Shown: positions 47,481 to 59,504 of the stretch, piece after piece
Layout of the letters: each line of letters begins with the position of its first letter
Position numbering within the stretch: the stretch's first letter is position 1
Source of the DNA: Henckelia pumila
Lineage: Eukaryota > Streptophyta > Magnoliopsida > Lamiales > Gesneriaceae
Assembly: GCF_033568475.1 (NCBI RefSeq)
Contig: NC_133122.1
Location: 66,177,442-66,241,441 of the forward strand
DNA: 64,000 nt
Direction of reading: 5' to 3'
The notes under the pieces: generated by a model
What the model was told of the DNA's origin: nothing
What the model saw: the letters and a program-made list of their open reading frames with translations, nothing else
Databases searched by the model: none
Position numbers and translations under genes: made by a program

Positions 47481-47888
47481 CAAAGTTGTTCAGGTTCATA
47501 TTCCCTAATCGCGTCAATCTCTCATGATATCTGTCGTCGTCTTAATAAACTGGTCTGTTGCACGATGACAAGTAACAAATAACTCATGAACTTGCTCGCA
47601 GAAGCTTACTTAGTCGACACAATTTGTTTTTTTTAAGGAAGTTGTAACTGATGGTTTGGTTATTGTAGTTGATGAAATTTGGTTACATTTTTTTTTCTAT
47701 TTTATGAATTTAATGGTAAAAATATTCATATTATTTATTTATAATAATATAAAATACAAATATTAAATTAACCCACAATTATGACACTCCCCACACAAAA
47801 TCTCACACTGTAAACAAAATTCTCCATTTTATCGTTGTGGTTTTGCGAATCCGATCGATCTCCAGCTGTTTGGCGTAACAACGTGTGA

Positions 47889-50836
47889 ATGAAACGGCCT
47901 CATGCATCCATTAAGGTTTGTTTTATTTTTGTATTTTATTCGTATTTCATGCTGTTGATACATAATTTTGGTGTCGATTACAGTCATCCGTTTGATCGAT
48001 TTTCATTTCTTTTTTCGAATTTGAATCATAAATGGAAAAAAAACCAACGAAAGGATATCGTAGTGATGGGATTGCTAAGGTATTCGTTTCAAAGATTTGA
48101 CAGTAGAGGTTGAATCGAATCGAGCCCGTGCTTGAATTCAAAATATATGTTGTCTGAGCTTTGAATTGAGCTCAAAGTCAAGTTTGAAACTTTTTAGGTA
48201 TTTGCTTCGATTTGGTTAGTTCGCACCTATTGTGGACTGTAGACACGAGACTTGTGCTTTACATGATTATGTTTTAAAATCGGAAGGTTGGTTTGAGTAA
48301 GTTTTGATTCTTGTAATTTGTTTATGTTCACTCCTACTGTAAATTTGTGGTGACTGCGCTTCTTATCTTCTTTGATTTGGACAGAGGCAATTTGAAAGTG
48401 GAATGAAGCATTCTCCAATCTGTGATTATGGTTCCCTTCCTCCAAAGATACGACGAAGGCAGGTTTTCTTTGCGCTAAGACTTATTTTTTGTTAGTTAGA
48501 CAATTGACACATTGCATAAGTCGGATGATATTATTTACTATTGCAGGAGCCTCAGAATCTAACCCATGGTAACGTGGTTTGTGATTTTCCATGGACATGC
48601 GAATATGCTTCCTCCAAACATGGGAATGGGGAGGTAGCCAAAACTAGACCACTGATTTGATTCGGATGTGATCAGCACTTAAAAAGAATATATAGACCTG
48701 ATCTTCAGCATTATGACTCCTTGGTTTTTTGTCTTTAACTATTGTAAAATGGATCAGATCTGTCAAAATATGACAAATTTACTCGAGATCCCCAAATCCA
48801 TTGAGCTCCGAGCTCCGCTGTTTATAATGTAAAAAATGTCTTCTGTTTCCTTCTTCTCTTTAGTTTGATTTAAGGTTAAGAAAAACGATGCTAATCTTAC
48901 CTAATTTATGTAAAAACCTCCATGACATGAAATTATTTTTTAATGTTGTGTTTTTTTTTGCCATCAAATGATCAGGTTAATCTTTCATTCGACGGTTCTT
49001 CTTCATCCACTCGTGTAGAAAATGACAGCATTCAATCAATTGCTGTTGATGGACCTGTTATCAAATCAACTCCTGAAGGTAATCGTTTACCCTCTTATCT
49101 AATTCATTCTGAGCCCTTGTATTGCTTCCAGTTCCTGGATAATAGCTGGTAATTTTCTCCGTCTGTGCTTTGGGTATGCTTATGTGGGCTTTCCTGTTAC
49201 ATACAATAGATGTAAAACCATTCTCGGATAAGATAACTGTACATATTTTTCAACTAGTTCTCGAGAGTGTTGTACTAATTCAGAAACCATCTATATGCAT
49301 TGAACGCTAATTATTTGCTATAAATTGTAGACACTTTTTGTTACTGGATCAATCAACTGCCAATTAGGTCAAAGATATCTTTTATATTATTTGAAATCTT
49401 TGCCAGCCTTTTCCAATGAATTTGAATTTCATTTTAGAGTGAATCAAATTCCTTAATTAGCTTTAGTGAATCTTTGTTTGATCAAGTAGAGTTTACCTTA
49501 ATAAAACATTAGAATGCTGCATCGGCTTTTTCATCAACAAAGAAACAAATGGCAGATGGTTTTCTTTTAATGCTGGACATGTTCACTCTATTCCTAAGCT
49601 CGTGATGGAGGAGTGAATACACATTTCGATTATTTGTGGATTTAAACACACACATGGAGTTGCTAGCATTGGTGTTTCGGAGAAATTGTGGGAACACATC
49701 TTACATCATGATTTTATTGGACATCTAAGGTTTAAATGAGATTTTTCCAGGCCTCATATATTTCACATAAGTTCGACTTCATAATGTTTTTTCTGATTGC
49801 CAGAGGCTGAACTTGGTTTTTCTGTGTCAAAGATCTAGTTCTTAAATTGAAATCTATAATTTTTGACAAATAAAAATGCTTTTTCTTAACTCATGTAGTC
49901 ATGTAGTTATTTTGTCCATTTTCAATTGGATATTTTTAAAATGTGACTGTGTGCTTAAACTTTACTTTAGACTGCTATGAACATGGAAAAGCTAAAGAAA
50001 CTTTCTGCCTTCGAAGGAATACTTCTCTCTTCCATCAAAATCTATCAAAGTGTGTTTGTGCTTACCATGTTTGACGCATATGTGGTCGAAGATTGATATA
50101 AGGGAATAAGCAATCTATTTCCAAAATTAAATGGATACTGCACTTGTGGACCATAGAAAGTACATATTAGCTTGTGATTTTGGCTTTTCTCTGTTACCGG
50201 TGTTCGTGTTTAGTATCTCTTGTTCGAAGTGGAATTTCCATTACATGAATGGAAAGTAAATTGTGACTAAAAATGTAATGGGTGTTTTAGAACTTGGACT
50301 TGTGCTATCTTTTCGTATGAAATGGCATTTTTACAATGCTGTCAAATGCATCATATGAACCTGGAACTTTTCTTTTGGACCACATATAACATGTCAGTGC
50401 AAACCTAAAAAACTGTCTCGTTTTGTTTATTTCCGTCGTCAAACCAACACTATTTGACTTGTGTTCTGCAATGCAGAAATGCAATTCAGACTCGCAAAAA
50501 GTTACCAAGAATACATGAAGCTGATCCTCATACCAGTTGAGCGTGGCACCGTAATTCCCTATATCTCATGGATGGGTTAGGCAACTCTATCGAGCGGATA
50601 TACGGGTAGCCTCTGCACTGCCTGACTTATCTTCATCTGAAGCAGTTGGACAAAGAGAGGATCGGAGCCAAGGATGAGAATGTTCCCTTGGATATGATTA
50701 TCCATCCTTGTAAAGCTGAGGCCAGTATCTGGAAGAGATTCACCGCAATACTTCTTCTCCGCATCATCTGGCTAAACTCTGGGAAAATGATCCCAGTCAT
50801 CGTGCTCTAATTGATGCCATTTTCCCAAAGCTCTGA
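47889..50836 (+). pseudogene. RDM1: RDM1-like gene, disrupted in its last exon
   Basis: RDM1 is a small plant protein of the DRD1-DMS3-RDM1 complex that helps RNA polymerase V act in RNA-directed DNA methylation. Exons consistent with GT..AG splicing are 47889-47915, 48385-48462, 48547-48633, 48976-49078 and 50477-50836. The first four are open and in phase, and include VNLSFDGSSSSTRVEND. The last has the RDM1 signature (SYQEYMKLILIP, RGTVIPYISWMG) but then loses frame: one base is missing after WMG, giving a TAG at 50578-50580; a glutamine codon before PLH reads TAG; and about 7 bases are missing after the IHPCKAEASIW stretch. The rest of the family sequence (HLAKLWENDP, IDAIFPKL) remains in shifted frames to a TGA at 50834-50836. 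As read it would give about 132 residues without the conserved core. The introns are retained, so it is not a retrocopy. The 5' exons are less sure. Confidence 0.75.
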
Positions 50837-52679
50837 TCATATCAGGGAGAAGGAAATCATTTTCTTGGAAAGTGCAAACTTAAGATTGTTGAGTTTAAGA
50901 TATTTCTTTTATTTAACTTCATATCTTTGATTGATTCCAAGAATTTGCTTTTCCTTTAATCAGGCTTAATACAGTCAGTAGATTATCATCTTGCTTTGCA
51001 CATTGCTTGTTTGGTGACTTATGTAATCGACCACCTGATCCCTTTGCGGTTATTCTATGCGTTATCGGCTATATCCCAACCAGCTAGTGTTTTTATAAAC
51101 CTTGAGTTGTCTAACATGTAGTGCAGGTTCTTGAGAAACCAATTTATTGGACTTAAGATCGAATTTTGACAATTCACATCATTAAAAAAACCAAAACAAG
51201 CCAAATGAAAGACGATTTTTATAAAAAAACAATTCACATCCATGTTAAAGTCTAACAACCAATCCTCAAGTTGTAGTGCTAGCATAGCAAGTTCTTGGAC
51301 GTCAATTAGTTTTCCTCCACTAAATTTCCATTTCGTTCCGTATAAGTCTCTATATTTTTCTCATAGATTATCATTGGAGTATAGAATATAATATCATTCC
51401 ACAATCGTGACAAGTTTTAGTACTGGAGATAATGTATAATAGAGTGTTATGGTTAGGTGGACAGCAGTTCAATCTAATCATAATCATATTGGTTTTCCAC
51501 TTTGCTATTTTTAAAATTTCTCCCTCTTTTGTTTGGCTACTTAATCCAACATTTGAGACACCAATTATTCCATTGATTGGTTGAATTCAATCCACCCCAT
51601 TGGGGTTGCATCATTTGGCGTGGTACCAAGATTTTAAATTTTTTTGGGGGACGAAAGCTGCCACTTTCACGTGATTTGATTAGAAAATAAGCAATTTTGA
51701 GACTTAAAATTTATGTGTTATCTCGGTTTTACGACTACTTTTCGTATTTGTTTTCACTTAAAATAATAATAATATTCTCAGCTTATGTATATGATGTGGA
51801 GTTCCATTTAGATATCAAGATTTTTGTTCGGGTATTTTTTTTTCTTAGTTACTATTAATTAATATAGTGTATTAAACAAGCTAGGTTCACTTGCTTTGAA
51901 GCTTGAACAGATCACACCCAATGCAAATGGTTAATAAATCAGGCCATATTCATTGAAAAAGACTACTAATTGGCTTTTTTTTTTTGGCTTTACTATGATT
52001 TGATTAATTAATTTATTAATCACAATCAATCAAAACTTTTAATCTCGAATAAGGTTTCTTTTTGCATTATCGGCCATTTTCTGTTATTATTAGTTTATAA
52101 ACTTTGCATAAACAAAGGGAATTACATTTACGTATGTTGCAAGTAGCCAAGTATACAGGGAAATGGAAGAATCGTGCATTGCTCCGATCGAGCACAAGAG
52201 CGTGACTCAACCAAATTGAATTATCTGATGATTTTAAATTGAGTAGGTTTATATTGAAACAATCTCGTAGCTATATCTGTAAGATTATTGATTTTTGTTT
52301 ATATCTACAACAAAAAATATTATTTTTAACATAAAAATTAATATTTTTTCCCCGCCAATCAACATATATTATAAAATACTTCTTCATAATATAACTTATA
52401 CTTTTGTAGTGAAATTTTTTTTACACAAAAAGTAATATTTTTTGTGGTTTGGATCGAAAATCCATCTGAAAAATTTGACACGTGAGACGATTTGATAAAC
52501 ATTTTTGAGCTTAATGAAAGCTATATTAAAATTAACGAAGCAATATAATTTATCAGTAAAATTTATTATTAGTATTTTTATATTGGTAAAATTTATTTGA
52601 TTAGTACTACTAATTCGAAAAAAGAAAAGAAAGAGTCCAATCATTGTTTCTAATGAATTCGTATTAGATTATATGTGTT
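50837..52679. other. Intergenic region
   Basis: No gene was seen. AT-rich with several poly-T and poly-A runs. Confidence 0.4.
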
Positions 52680-52766
52680 CAGGGGCGGAGCCAGGATTAC
52701 GTAAGAGGGGGGTCAACAAAGAAGAAACTGAAAGCATAAACACAGACAGATAGATTTTTGACTTTT

Positions 52767-52797
<31 letters not shown>

Positions 52798-53171
52798 AAG
52801 AGAGATATTATTAGAAATGAAAAAAGAAAAACAAGAAAGGGGGACTAGGTCAAAATCTCTCTGAAGATCTAAACAATTAAATAAGTTTCGAGTGAGGTTT
52901 TATATAAGAAAGTTGTCAAACATGATCAAAATGCTCAAATTGAATTCTTAATTGCAGCATCTCGTGTTCTGCAAAGTTTTTTGGATAAAACTTAGTAAAT
53001 GAAACGAGATTCATTGCATTCAATTTTCTGCTAGTTTATTTAACACTATCTATTCTATCTTTATCAATTAAATTACATTATGATTCATGAATATAGTAAA
53101 AATACATTGCTATCCACAAATATTTTCGATCAATTATTCAACAGATAGAAATAGTCAAAACAAAAATAATT
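52680..53171 (+). mobile_element. One end of a hAT-like element (partner end not found)
   Basis: CAGGGGCGGAGCCAGGATTA at 52680-52699 matches the CAGGGGCGGAGC terminal class also seen at 13395. The sequence after it is AT-rich and non-coding and is interrupted by a TRIM at 53172. No matching right end or 8-bp duplication was found, so the extent given is only up to the TRIM. Confidence 0.35.
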
Positions 53172-53832
53172 TGTGAGACCTCTGTCCCACATGAAAAAAA
53201 TGAAAGCTTTAAAATGAGTTTAAAATGGGCTACAATGGACTTCTATAGCAACTTGGGTTAATAATTTTCGTAAAGCGAGGACGAATACGAAGTAGTTGCT
53301 ATAGGGGCCCATTGTGCAGTCGCGCAGACGCGGGCCTGGGCCCGAGGCTTGACAGAATGGTATCAGAGACCGGTCACCAGCCGACAGACCCCGGAAAATA
53401 AGTGATATGCGAGGCAAAGTGCTACGTGCATGGGAGCCACCTCTTGAATCTACGGGGCAAAGTGCTACACGACGGGAGCCACCTCTTGAACCCGTAGGAG
53501 CCACCTCTAGGTTCCCGATGCTGGTGGATCGATAGTTCAGATCGCGACGAGGACGTCGCGTTCTGAAGGAGGGGTGATTGTGAGACCCCTGTCCCACATG
53601 AGAAAAATAAAAGCTTTAAAATGAGTTTAAAATGGGCTACAATGGACTTCTATAGCAACTTAGGTTAATCGGGAAAAATGAAAGCTTTAAAATGAGTTTA
53701 AAATGGGCTACAATGAACTTTTATAGCAACTTAGGTTAATCATTTTCGTAAAGCGATGTCGAATACGAAGTAGTTGCTATAGGGGCCCATTGTGCAGTCG
53801 CGCAAACGCGGGTCTGGGCCCGGGGCGTGACA
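53172..53832 (+). mobile_element. Complete TRIM retrotransposon (661 bp)
   Basis: LTR 1 is 53172-53354 and LTR 2 is 53579-53832, both starting TGTGAGACC and ending TGACA. A primer-binding site (TGGTATCAGAG) follows LTR 1 within four bases and a purine tract (GAAGGAGGGG) precedes LTR 2. The 224-bp interior is non-coding and contains two to three imperfect copies of a GGGAGCCACCTCTTGAA-type unit. Flanks TAATT and TAATC are near-matching 5-base repeats. LTR 2 is 71 bp longer because part of it is duplicated in tandem. It is structurally whole for a TRIM, which normally has no genes, and looks relatively young. Confidence 0.88.
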
Positions 53833-54502
53833 TAATCAAATACGCAAAAATTAACAATGCTAATTTCATTTTTTACAATAAATTTTAGTATTTTTAATAT
53901 TGATATCAAATGTGTTGTCCTATAATTAAATGAAACAAAGATTTAAAACAAGAAAAAAAAATAAAGAGAAGAATTAAGAAATGTATGCTCTCAAAAAACC
54001 AAAACCTAATTTTTTGAGAAAAAATGATTTAAAATACACGATATGAAGAAAAAATACACAAAATAAAACCTGAAATCATTTACGAAATGCCCTTAAATTT
54101 TTTTTTTTAAAGGCAAAACGACCTTAAATCTTAATTGGGTGTTGTGTGTCACTATGTTGGTCGGCCACTCGGAAGAGTCGAAGAGAAGAAATGAATCAAA
54201 TATCCCATAAAAAAGAGAGTTTGATCGCCACTTAAAATAAATTACCTTATTTTATTTAGGAAGCCAATGTATTATATATTAAAGGAGATGAAGCACGACC
54301 CATTAAAGACCATTAAAGAGAGTACCAAACAAAGCCAATATATATATATATATGTATACACACTTCGTGATATCGCGATATTTTGTATTTAATGTATCGT
54401 GAGATTTTGATGAATTAAATTATTGTATTAATTGGATCTTTTGTATTATAAGATTTGATGTACAAATTTCGTTATACTTCTAGCATCACTCAAAATATCT
54501 TA

Positions 54503-54503
54503 C

Positions 54504-54576
<73 letters not shown>

Positions 54577-54577
54577 C
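54503..54577. repeat. (TTA)n microsatellite
   Basis: There are about 24 uninterrupted TTA units. Confidence 0.95.
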
Positions 54578-54799
54578 AACAAAACCAAATTATTAAACAA
54601 ATTAGTCATTTTATATAATCTCTTCATTTTAAGCGACTAGAAACAATATTATTTATCAAAATGACACTCGATATTTTTGTTTATATTTTTAAATTTTCAG
54701 ATTAGATATTTATCATCATTAAAATTTTGAATATCTAATTCATCATGTGAGTTTTAAAAATAATATGAAAATTAATTAACATAAAAAATTAATGTATAT

Positions 54800-54826
54800 G
54801 CATGCATCGCGTGCAATGAACGCTAG
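54800..54826 (+). mobile_element. Possible Helitron 3' terminus
   Basis: A hairpin (GCATGC, ATC, GCGTGC with one wobble pair) is followed by 8 bases and CTAG. The next base is C where T is expected, and no 5' end was found, so this is a tentative, decayed terminus. Confidence 0.35.
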
Positions 54827-55457
54827 CGATTATGGTTTATCTAACACATAAATCGGATTATCGGGGTATTAAATTTGGGAAACACAAATAATATTTTAAA
54901 ATTTATAACAAGAAAAATTTTACAATGAATTTTAAAATAATTTCCATTTATTGACCACATGATCTCCTCGCAGACGTTAAAAATAACAACAAAAAGTCAA
55001 AAATCTTGATCCATTTAAAAACACATCTAAAAAATTTATAAGATACTGTGACTTAGTAAATTATTTAAGGAAACAAAATATAATATATTTATCAAAATGG
55101 AAATACTCTCAATATTTACTCATTTATACCAAACATATCGATGAACAATATAATATTTACGCCGCTTTTCCATACAATATTGCAATTCCAAAGTACCTGC
55201 ATGCATTTGTCTTGGAATATTTATTGAAAATCGAAGGAATATAATCCCATGACTAGGAGTCACCTCAGCACTATTTAATTTGCTCTCATCAAAATAACTA
55301 TTTTTAATAAATAATAATGTACATATTAATACGGGATTATCAAAATAAGTAGTAGCAAAGATGGAAACGATAACTATATAAAATTGTCCACAGATAATTT
55401 AAATATATGGTTTATAAGATTATGAGTGATGCTATTATGGTATAGGTATAACGAAAT

Positions 55458-55588
55458 TTGTACACCAAATTTTTTTTTTAATTGGGAGAGAAGATTGTTA
55501 CAATTGGATCTCAAACTCTATATCTCGTCCCATATTTGAGACTTTGATGACAGATGAGCTACACGTCATCGGCTTGTACACCAAATTT
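55458..55588 (-). mobile_element. Short SINE (101 bp) with 15-bp target duplication
   Basis: A perfect 15-base direct repeat, TTGTACACCAAATTT, at 55458-55472 and 55574-55588 flanks a 101-bp insert that begins with a T-run on the plus strand. Read on the minus strand it starts GCCGATGACGTGTAGCTCAT (A-box-like TAGCTCA region), has GTTTGAGATCC resembling a tRNA B box (GGTTCGANNCC), and ends in an A-run. This is the structure of a tRNA-derived SINE inserted by LINE machinery. The body is shorter than many plant SINEs, so it may be a truncated or minimal family. Confidence 0.75.
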
Positions 55589-56349
55589 AAAAACACAAAA
55601 AATTCAATACAAAAATTAAATATATCAAATTCTCACGATACATTGAATATATATAATGGTTGTAAATATCGTGTACAACGATATTTATTGTATTTTTAAC
55701 ATTATTATAACACTATAACAATGATAGAATTGGATTCTTATATATATATATCTAATTATTACTTGACAATAATTGGTGAGAAGAAAAAAAACTCATTTGC
55801 CTTCACGACATACTCTACTATGCTGATATTGGAGATTACAAAGAGAATCAGAATTAAGAACACACCATAAGAAATTAATCGTAAAAAAAAATAAAATACA
55901 TCATAATCGAGAAAAATTATATCTTCCATCTCCTTTTCAACGACTACAGGAATGCTACTTGGCCTTGGGAGAAAAGTTTTGCCACGTTTTACCCTTCTTG
56001 TCCATCTTATCTATTTATAGGCAAAATCGTCTTACAAAATTGACTCGATCGTTTTGAAATACCATTCATGTCCTTTCCAAAATATATAAAACGACCGAAG
56101 GCCTATCCAAAGGGCAAAGAAAATGTGAAAATGTATTTCTTTATTAGTGATTCCACCATGAACAAAAAGATATATGGACATGAGAGCCGAAATTAAAGCA
56201 TATACCTCTGTCTCTCTCTATATGTATAAGTTAAAAACTGTGTCGAGTTTCTCTTTGCTAGCTGATACGTTCTTCCATCTCCACACACACACACACATAT
56301 ATATATACAACAGAAGTTAACATTCACAAACGAGATATATACAAGGAAT
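55589..56349 (+). promoter_or_regulatory. Upstream region of the AGT3-like gene
   Basis: A (CA)n run passes into CATATATATATAC at about 56294-56308, a possible TATA box 45 bases before the ATG; a second candidate, CTATATGTATAAG, lies near 56217-56229. No transcription start can be fixed. Confidence 0.3.
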
Positions 56350-59254
56350 ATGAGGAGTCTTGTGATGATCAGGAAGAGATTATGGGAACCGAGACGGTTC
56401 CAAATTACAAGCCGACGATGGCAGACTCAAGCTGCCGATGCATGTATTGTGGCGAACGACTCGGACATAACTCCTGTGTTGCCACCCTTCGACTACACTC
56501 CGCCGGCGTACACCGGCCCCACTGCCGACCAGATTTTGAAGAAGCGGAGGGAGTTTCTTAGCCCATCCATGTTTCACTTGTACAAAAAACCCGTGAGTTT
56601 GTTTTGCATGTTTGAAATCGTAGAAGAAAAAAGAAATGGATTTTGCTGGATCAAAAATAAAAATTATGCATTTAATCGGAAGATCATGCTAAATTCTGTG
56701 GCGGGCCAGCTTTGTGTTAGTGAAATGCTTAGTCTTAGTTAACTTAGGTTTGGTGGCGTTGGTTTCTCTGCCTGACAAAACATGTTCTTTACTGAATGAT
56801 TGATACATTGTTTCCCTTTACTTTTTTGAGCTGCTTTATATTACATGATTCTTGGTTCCCAACTTTGGATTGATGGCATATGCTGTGCATAATCTTTTCT
56901 TGAAAACCCCATTTGAGGAAATTAGTCTTGCATGCTAAATATTATGTAACTTTAATGTTTTATACCAATTGTTGGATGGATGATTATTTTAAGAAAACGT
57001 GAAAGACCTAAATTTAGTTGGTTGCCTTGAGTATGTGGGAAAACTTTGTATGGACTTCTTCTTCTGTTTGTGATGTTATGAGTTGATTGGTGAAATGAGC
57101 GCAGCTGCGATATGAAAGATTTTACATTAATTTTACAGCATGACATACCGATAGATACAGGTTATTATGAGGTGTTGTTGCTTGCTATATAGGTATAGAT
57201 AGTGTTGAATGGGATTTAAAAGGTGCTCTTGATAAGCACATGAAAGGGGTCATGGATGATAAAGATTTAATTGATATGTAGTAGTTGAGATGAACATCAA
57301 GTTTTGAGGGATGAATTGCTTTACACATGCAGGTCAATATAGTGCACGGCAAGATGCAATACTTATTTGATGAGAATGGGCGGAGATATGTCGATGCTTT
57401 CGGCGGTATTGCGACAGTGTGTTGTGGCCATTGTCACCCTGATGTGGTTAAAGCTGTTACGGATCAAACCAAAAGTTTGCAACACTCAACTATTCTGTAT
57501 CTGAATCATTCAATTACTGATTTTGCTGAAGCACTGGCTTCCAAGCTGCCTGGAGATCTCAAGGTACATAATATACTGTCTTTTTTTTTTTCACTATAGG
57601 TCGCCAATGTGTCTGGTGGCTCGTTCTGCATTAGCCATCTCTAGATTCTGTCACAGCTTATGACCGAACCGTTGTAATCAGAAAAATGTGATGTGAAGAA
57701 GGAATGTTATTAATGTAATGGGATCGACGGTGCAGGTTGTTTTCTTCACGAATTCTGGGACGGAGGCGAATGAGCTAGCAATGATGATGGCTCGATTATA
57801 CACAGGATGTCATGATATCATATCCCTCAGAAACGCATACCATGGAAATGCAGGGGGGACCATGGGAGCCACCGCGCAAAGTAACTGGAAATTCAATGTT
57901 GTCCAGGTACAAGCAAGATGTATCATATTGATTATTGGAACTTGTTTTGGAATAACTCATTGAATCATGTAAATGCTTAGCTATATTTCAAAAAGATTTT
58001 TTGATATATAGTATGTTCTCATCAACAGAGTGGAGTTCACCATGCCGTAAATCCAGACCCCTACAGAGGTTCCTTTGGTGCAGATGGTGAAAAATATGCG
58101 AGAGACGTTCAAGATTTGATCCAGTTTGGAACTTCTGGTCATGTAGCTGGTTTTATAACTGAAGCAATACAGGTAGCTACTCTCTTGAAGCTTCTTAATA
58201 TGAAAACATACTGTTTATTACTTGAATGGTTTAATTTCTTTTCGAGCACAACAGGGTGTAGGTGGGATCGTCGAGTTAGCTCCAGGTTATTTGCATGCTG
58301 CATACCATAGCATAAGAAATGCAGGGGGACTATGTATTGCGGATGAGGTTCAGTGCGGATTTGCCCGCACTGGAAGCCATTTTTGGGGATTTGAGTCCCA
58401 TGATGTTGTGCCTGATATAGTCACAGTGGCTAAGGTTGATTTGAATGTCTTCAATTTTGTCAAGTGAACATCCATCCCTTAAGCTGCATTTAAAGAAAAT
58501 ATTTGTTGCTTGCTTATTGGATTGTAGGGGATTGGCAACGGAGTTCCCCTCGGAGCTGTAGTAACCACTCCTAAGGTAGCTGAAGTCTTGACCCGAAGAA
58601 GTTACTTCAACACGTTTGGAGGAAACCCCGTCTGTACAGCAGCTGGACTTGCTGTTCTAAGAGTCATCGACAGAGAAAACCTTCAAGAAAACGCACATGT
58701 AGTTGGTTCTTACCTAAAAGATCGCCTAAATTCTCTCAAAGCCAAACATGAAAGTAAAGATGTCCTTTTTCTCGTGTAATTTCAAGTTTTCACTGCTCCT
58801 AGTACGTTTTCTTGACATTTCATACCTGAATACATAGTAATTGGTGATGTGAGGGGAAGAGGATTAATGCTTGGGGTTGAACTGGTCACGGATCGCCAAC
58901 TGAAGACCCCTGCGAAGATGGAAATTCTTCAAGTGATGGAGCAAATGAAAGGTACCTCGTTTTCTGTCCCTTCCTAAGTCTATTCGTGCTATGAAACACA
59001 ACTATTTCCAATGGTGATAAGATTAAATTTGAGTGTCAAGATATGGGAGTACTCATCGGCAAAGGAGGCTTCCACGGAAATGTTTTCAGAATTACACCTC
59101 CACTCTGCTTCAGTAGAGATGATGCCGGTAAATGACAATAATTCCAGCTATTACTTACATGCTGTTTGTTTATACTTTACTCATGTAATTGTTATTTGTT
59201 CATGATACAGACTTTGTTGTGGATGTAATGGACCTTGCAATGACCAAATTGTGA
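56350..59254 (+). CDS. AGT3: Alanine:glyoxylate aminotransferase 2 homolog, mitochondrial (AGT3-like)
   Basis: This is a class III PLP-dependent aminotransferase of the AGT2/PYD4 group, expected to transfer amino groups from alanine (or beta-alanine) to glyoxylate in mitochondria. Nine exons, 56350-56592, 57333-57563, 57736-57906, 58029-58172, 58255-58434, 58528-58753, 58838-58951, 59041-59127 and 59211-59254, join in phase to 479 residues, matching the family length. Residues 1-40 are arginine-rich, as in a mitochondrial presequence. Key features are [13 protein letters not shown] (phosphate-binding loop), [25 protein letters not shown] with Asp293 for the pyridine nitrogen, and the Schiff-base Lys323 in [13 protein letters not shown], split exactly at an intron, then [12 protein letters not shown]. 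All catalytic residues are present, so it appears functional. The choice of AGT3 rather than another homolog (AGT2, PYD4) is from resemblance and is less sure. Confidence 0.9.
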
Positions 59255-59504
59255 ACAGGGCCATCAAGTTCTGCTGAATCCTTTGCTTCTTCAATGATGA
59301 CTTTCGTCGATTAATATTTGACTGTTAATCAAGCATCCTGTGTACCATAGTTCCTAATGCATATCTTCTAATGTCTTCCTTCGTTTTCACGTTTATGTTC
59401 TTGTTCTTATGAATAACAATATATGACAGTAACAGGTTAATGGATACGGGATACCAGAATATTTAAGTTGTATAAATTTAATGATACTAGTCATAACGCA
59501 CATG
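59255..59504. other. 3' flank of the AGT3-like gene
   Basis: Probable 3' UTR and terminator region. No polyadenylation site is fixed. An ACTAGTCATAACGCACATGA phrase near 59486 resembles a reversed Helitron end but has no clear hairpin. Confidence 0.35.

Larger units (their letters stand above)
53833..55457. other. AT-rich region with (TTA)n array
   Basis: No gene was seen. It contains the (TTA)n tract and a Helitron-like 3' end near 54800, listed separately. Confidence 0.45.

Noticed and set aside
48105-48200. GAGCCCGTGCTTGA and TTGAGCTC words inside an RDM1-like intron
   Set aside because: Too few and too scattered to be a copy of the GAGCTCG element.
53220-53597. 125-codon minus-strand open frame
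   Set aside because: It covers TRIM non-coding DNA; such elements carry no genes and no domain is seen.
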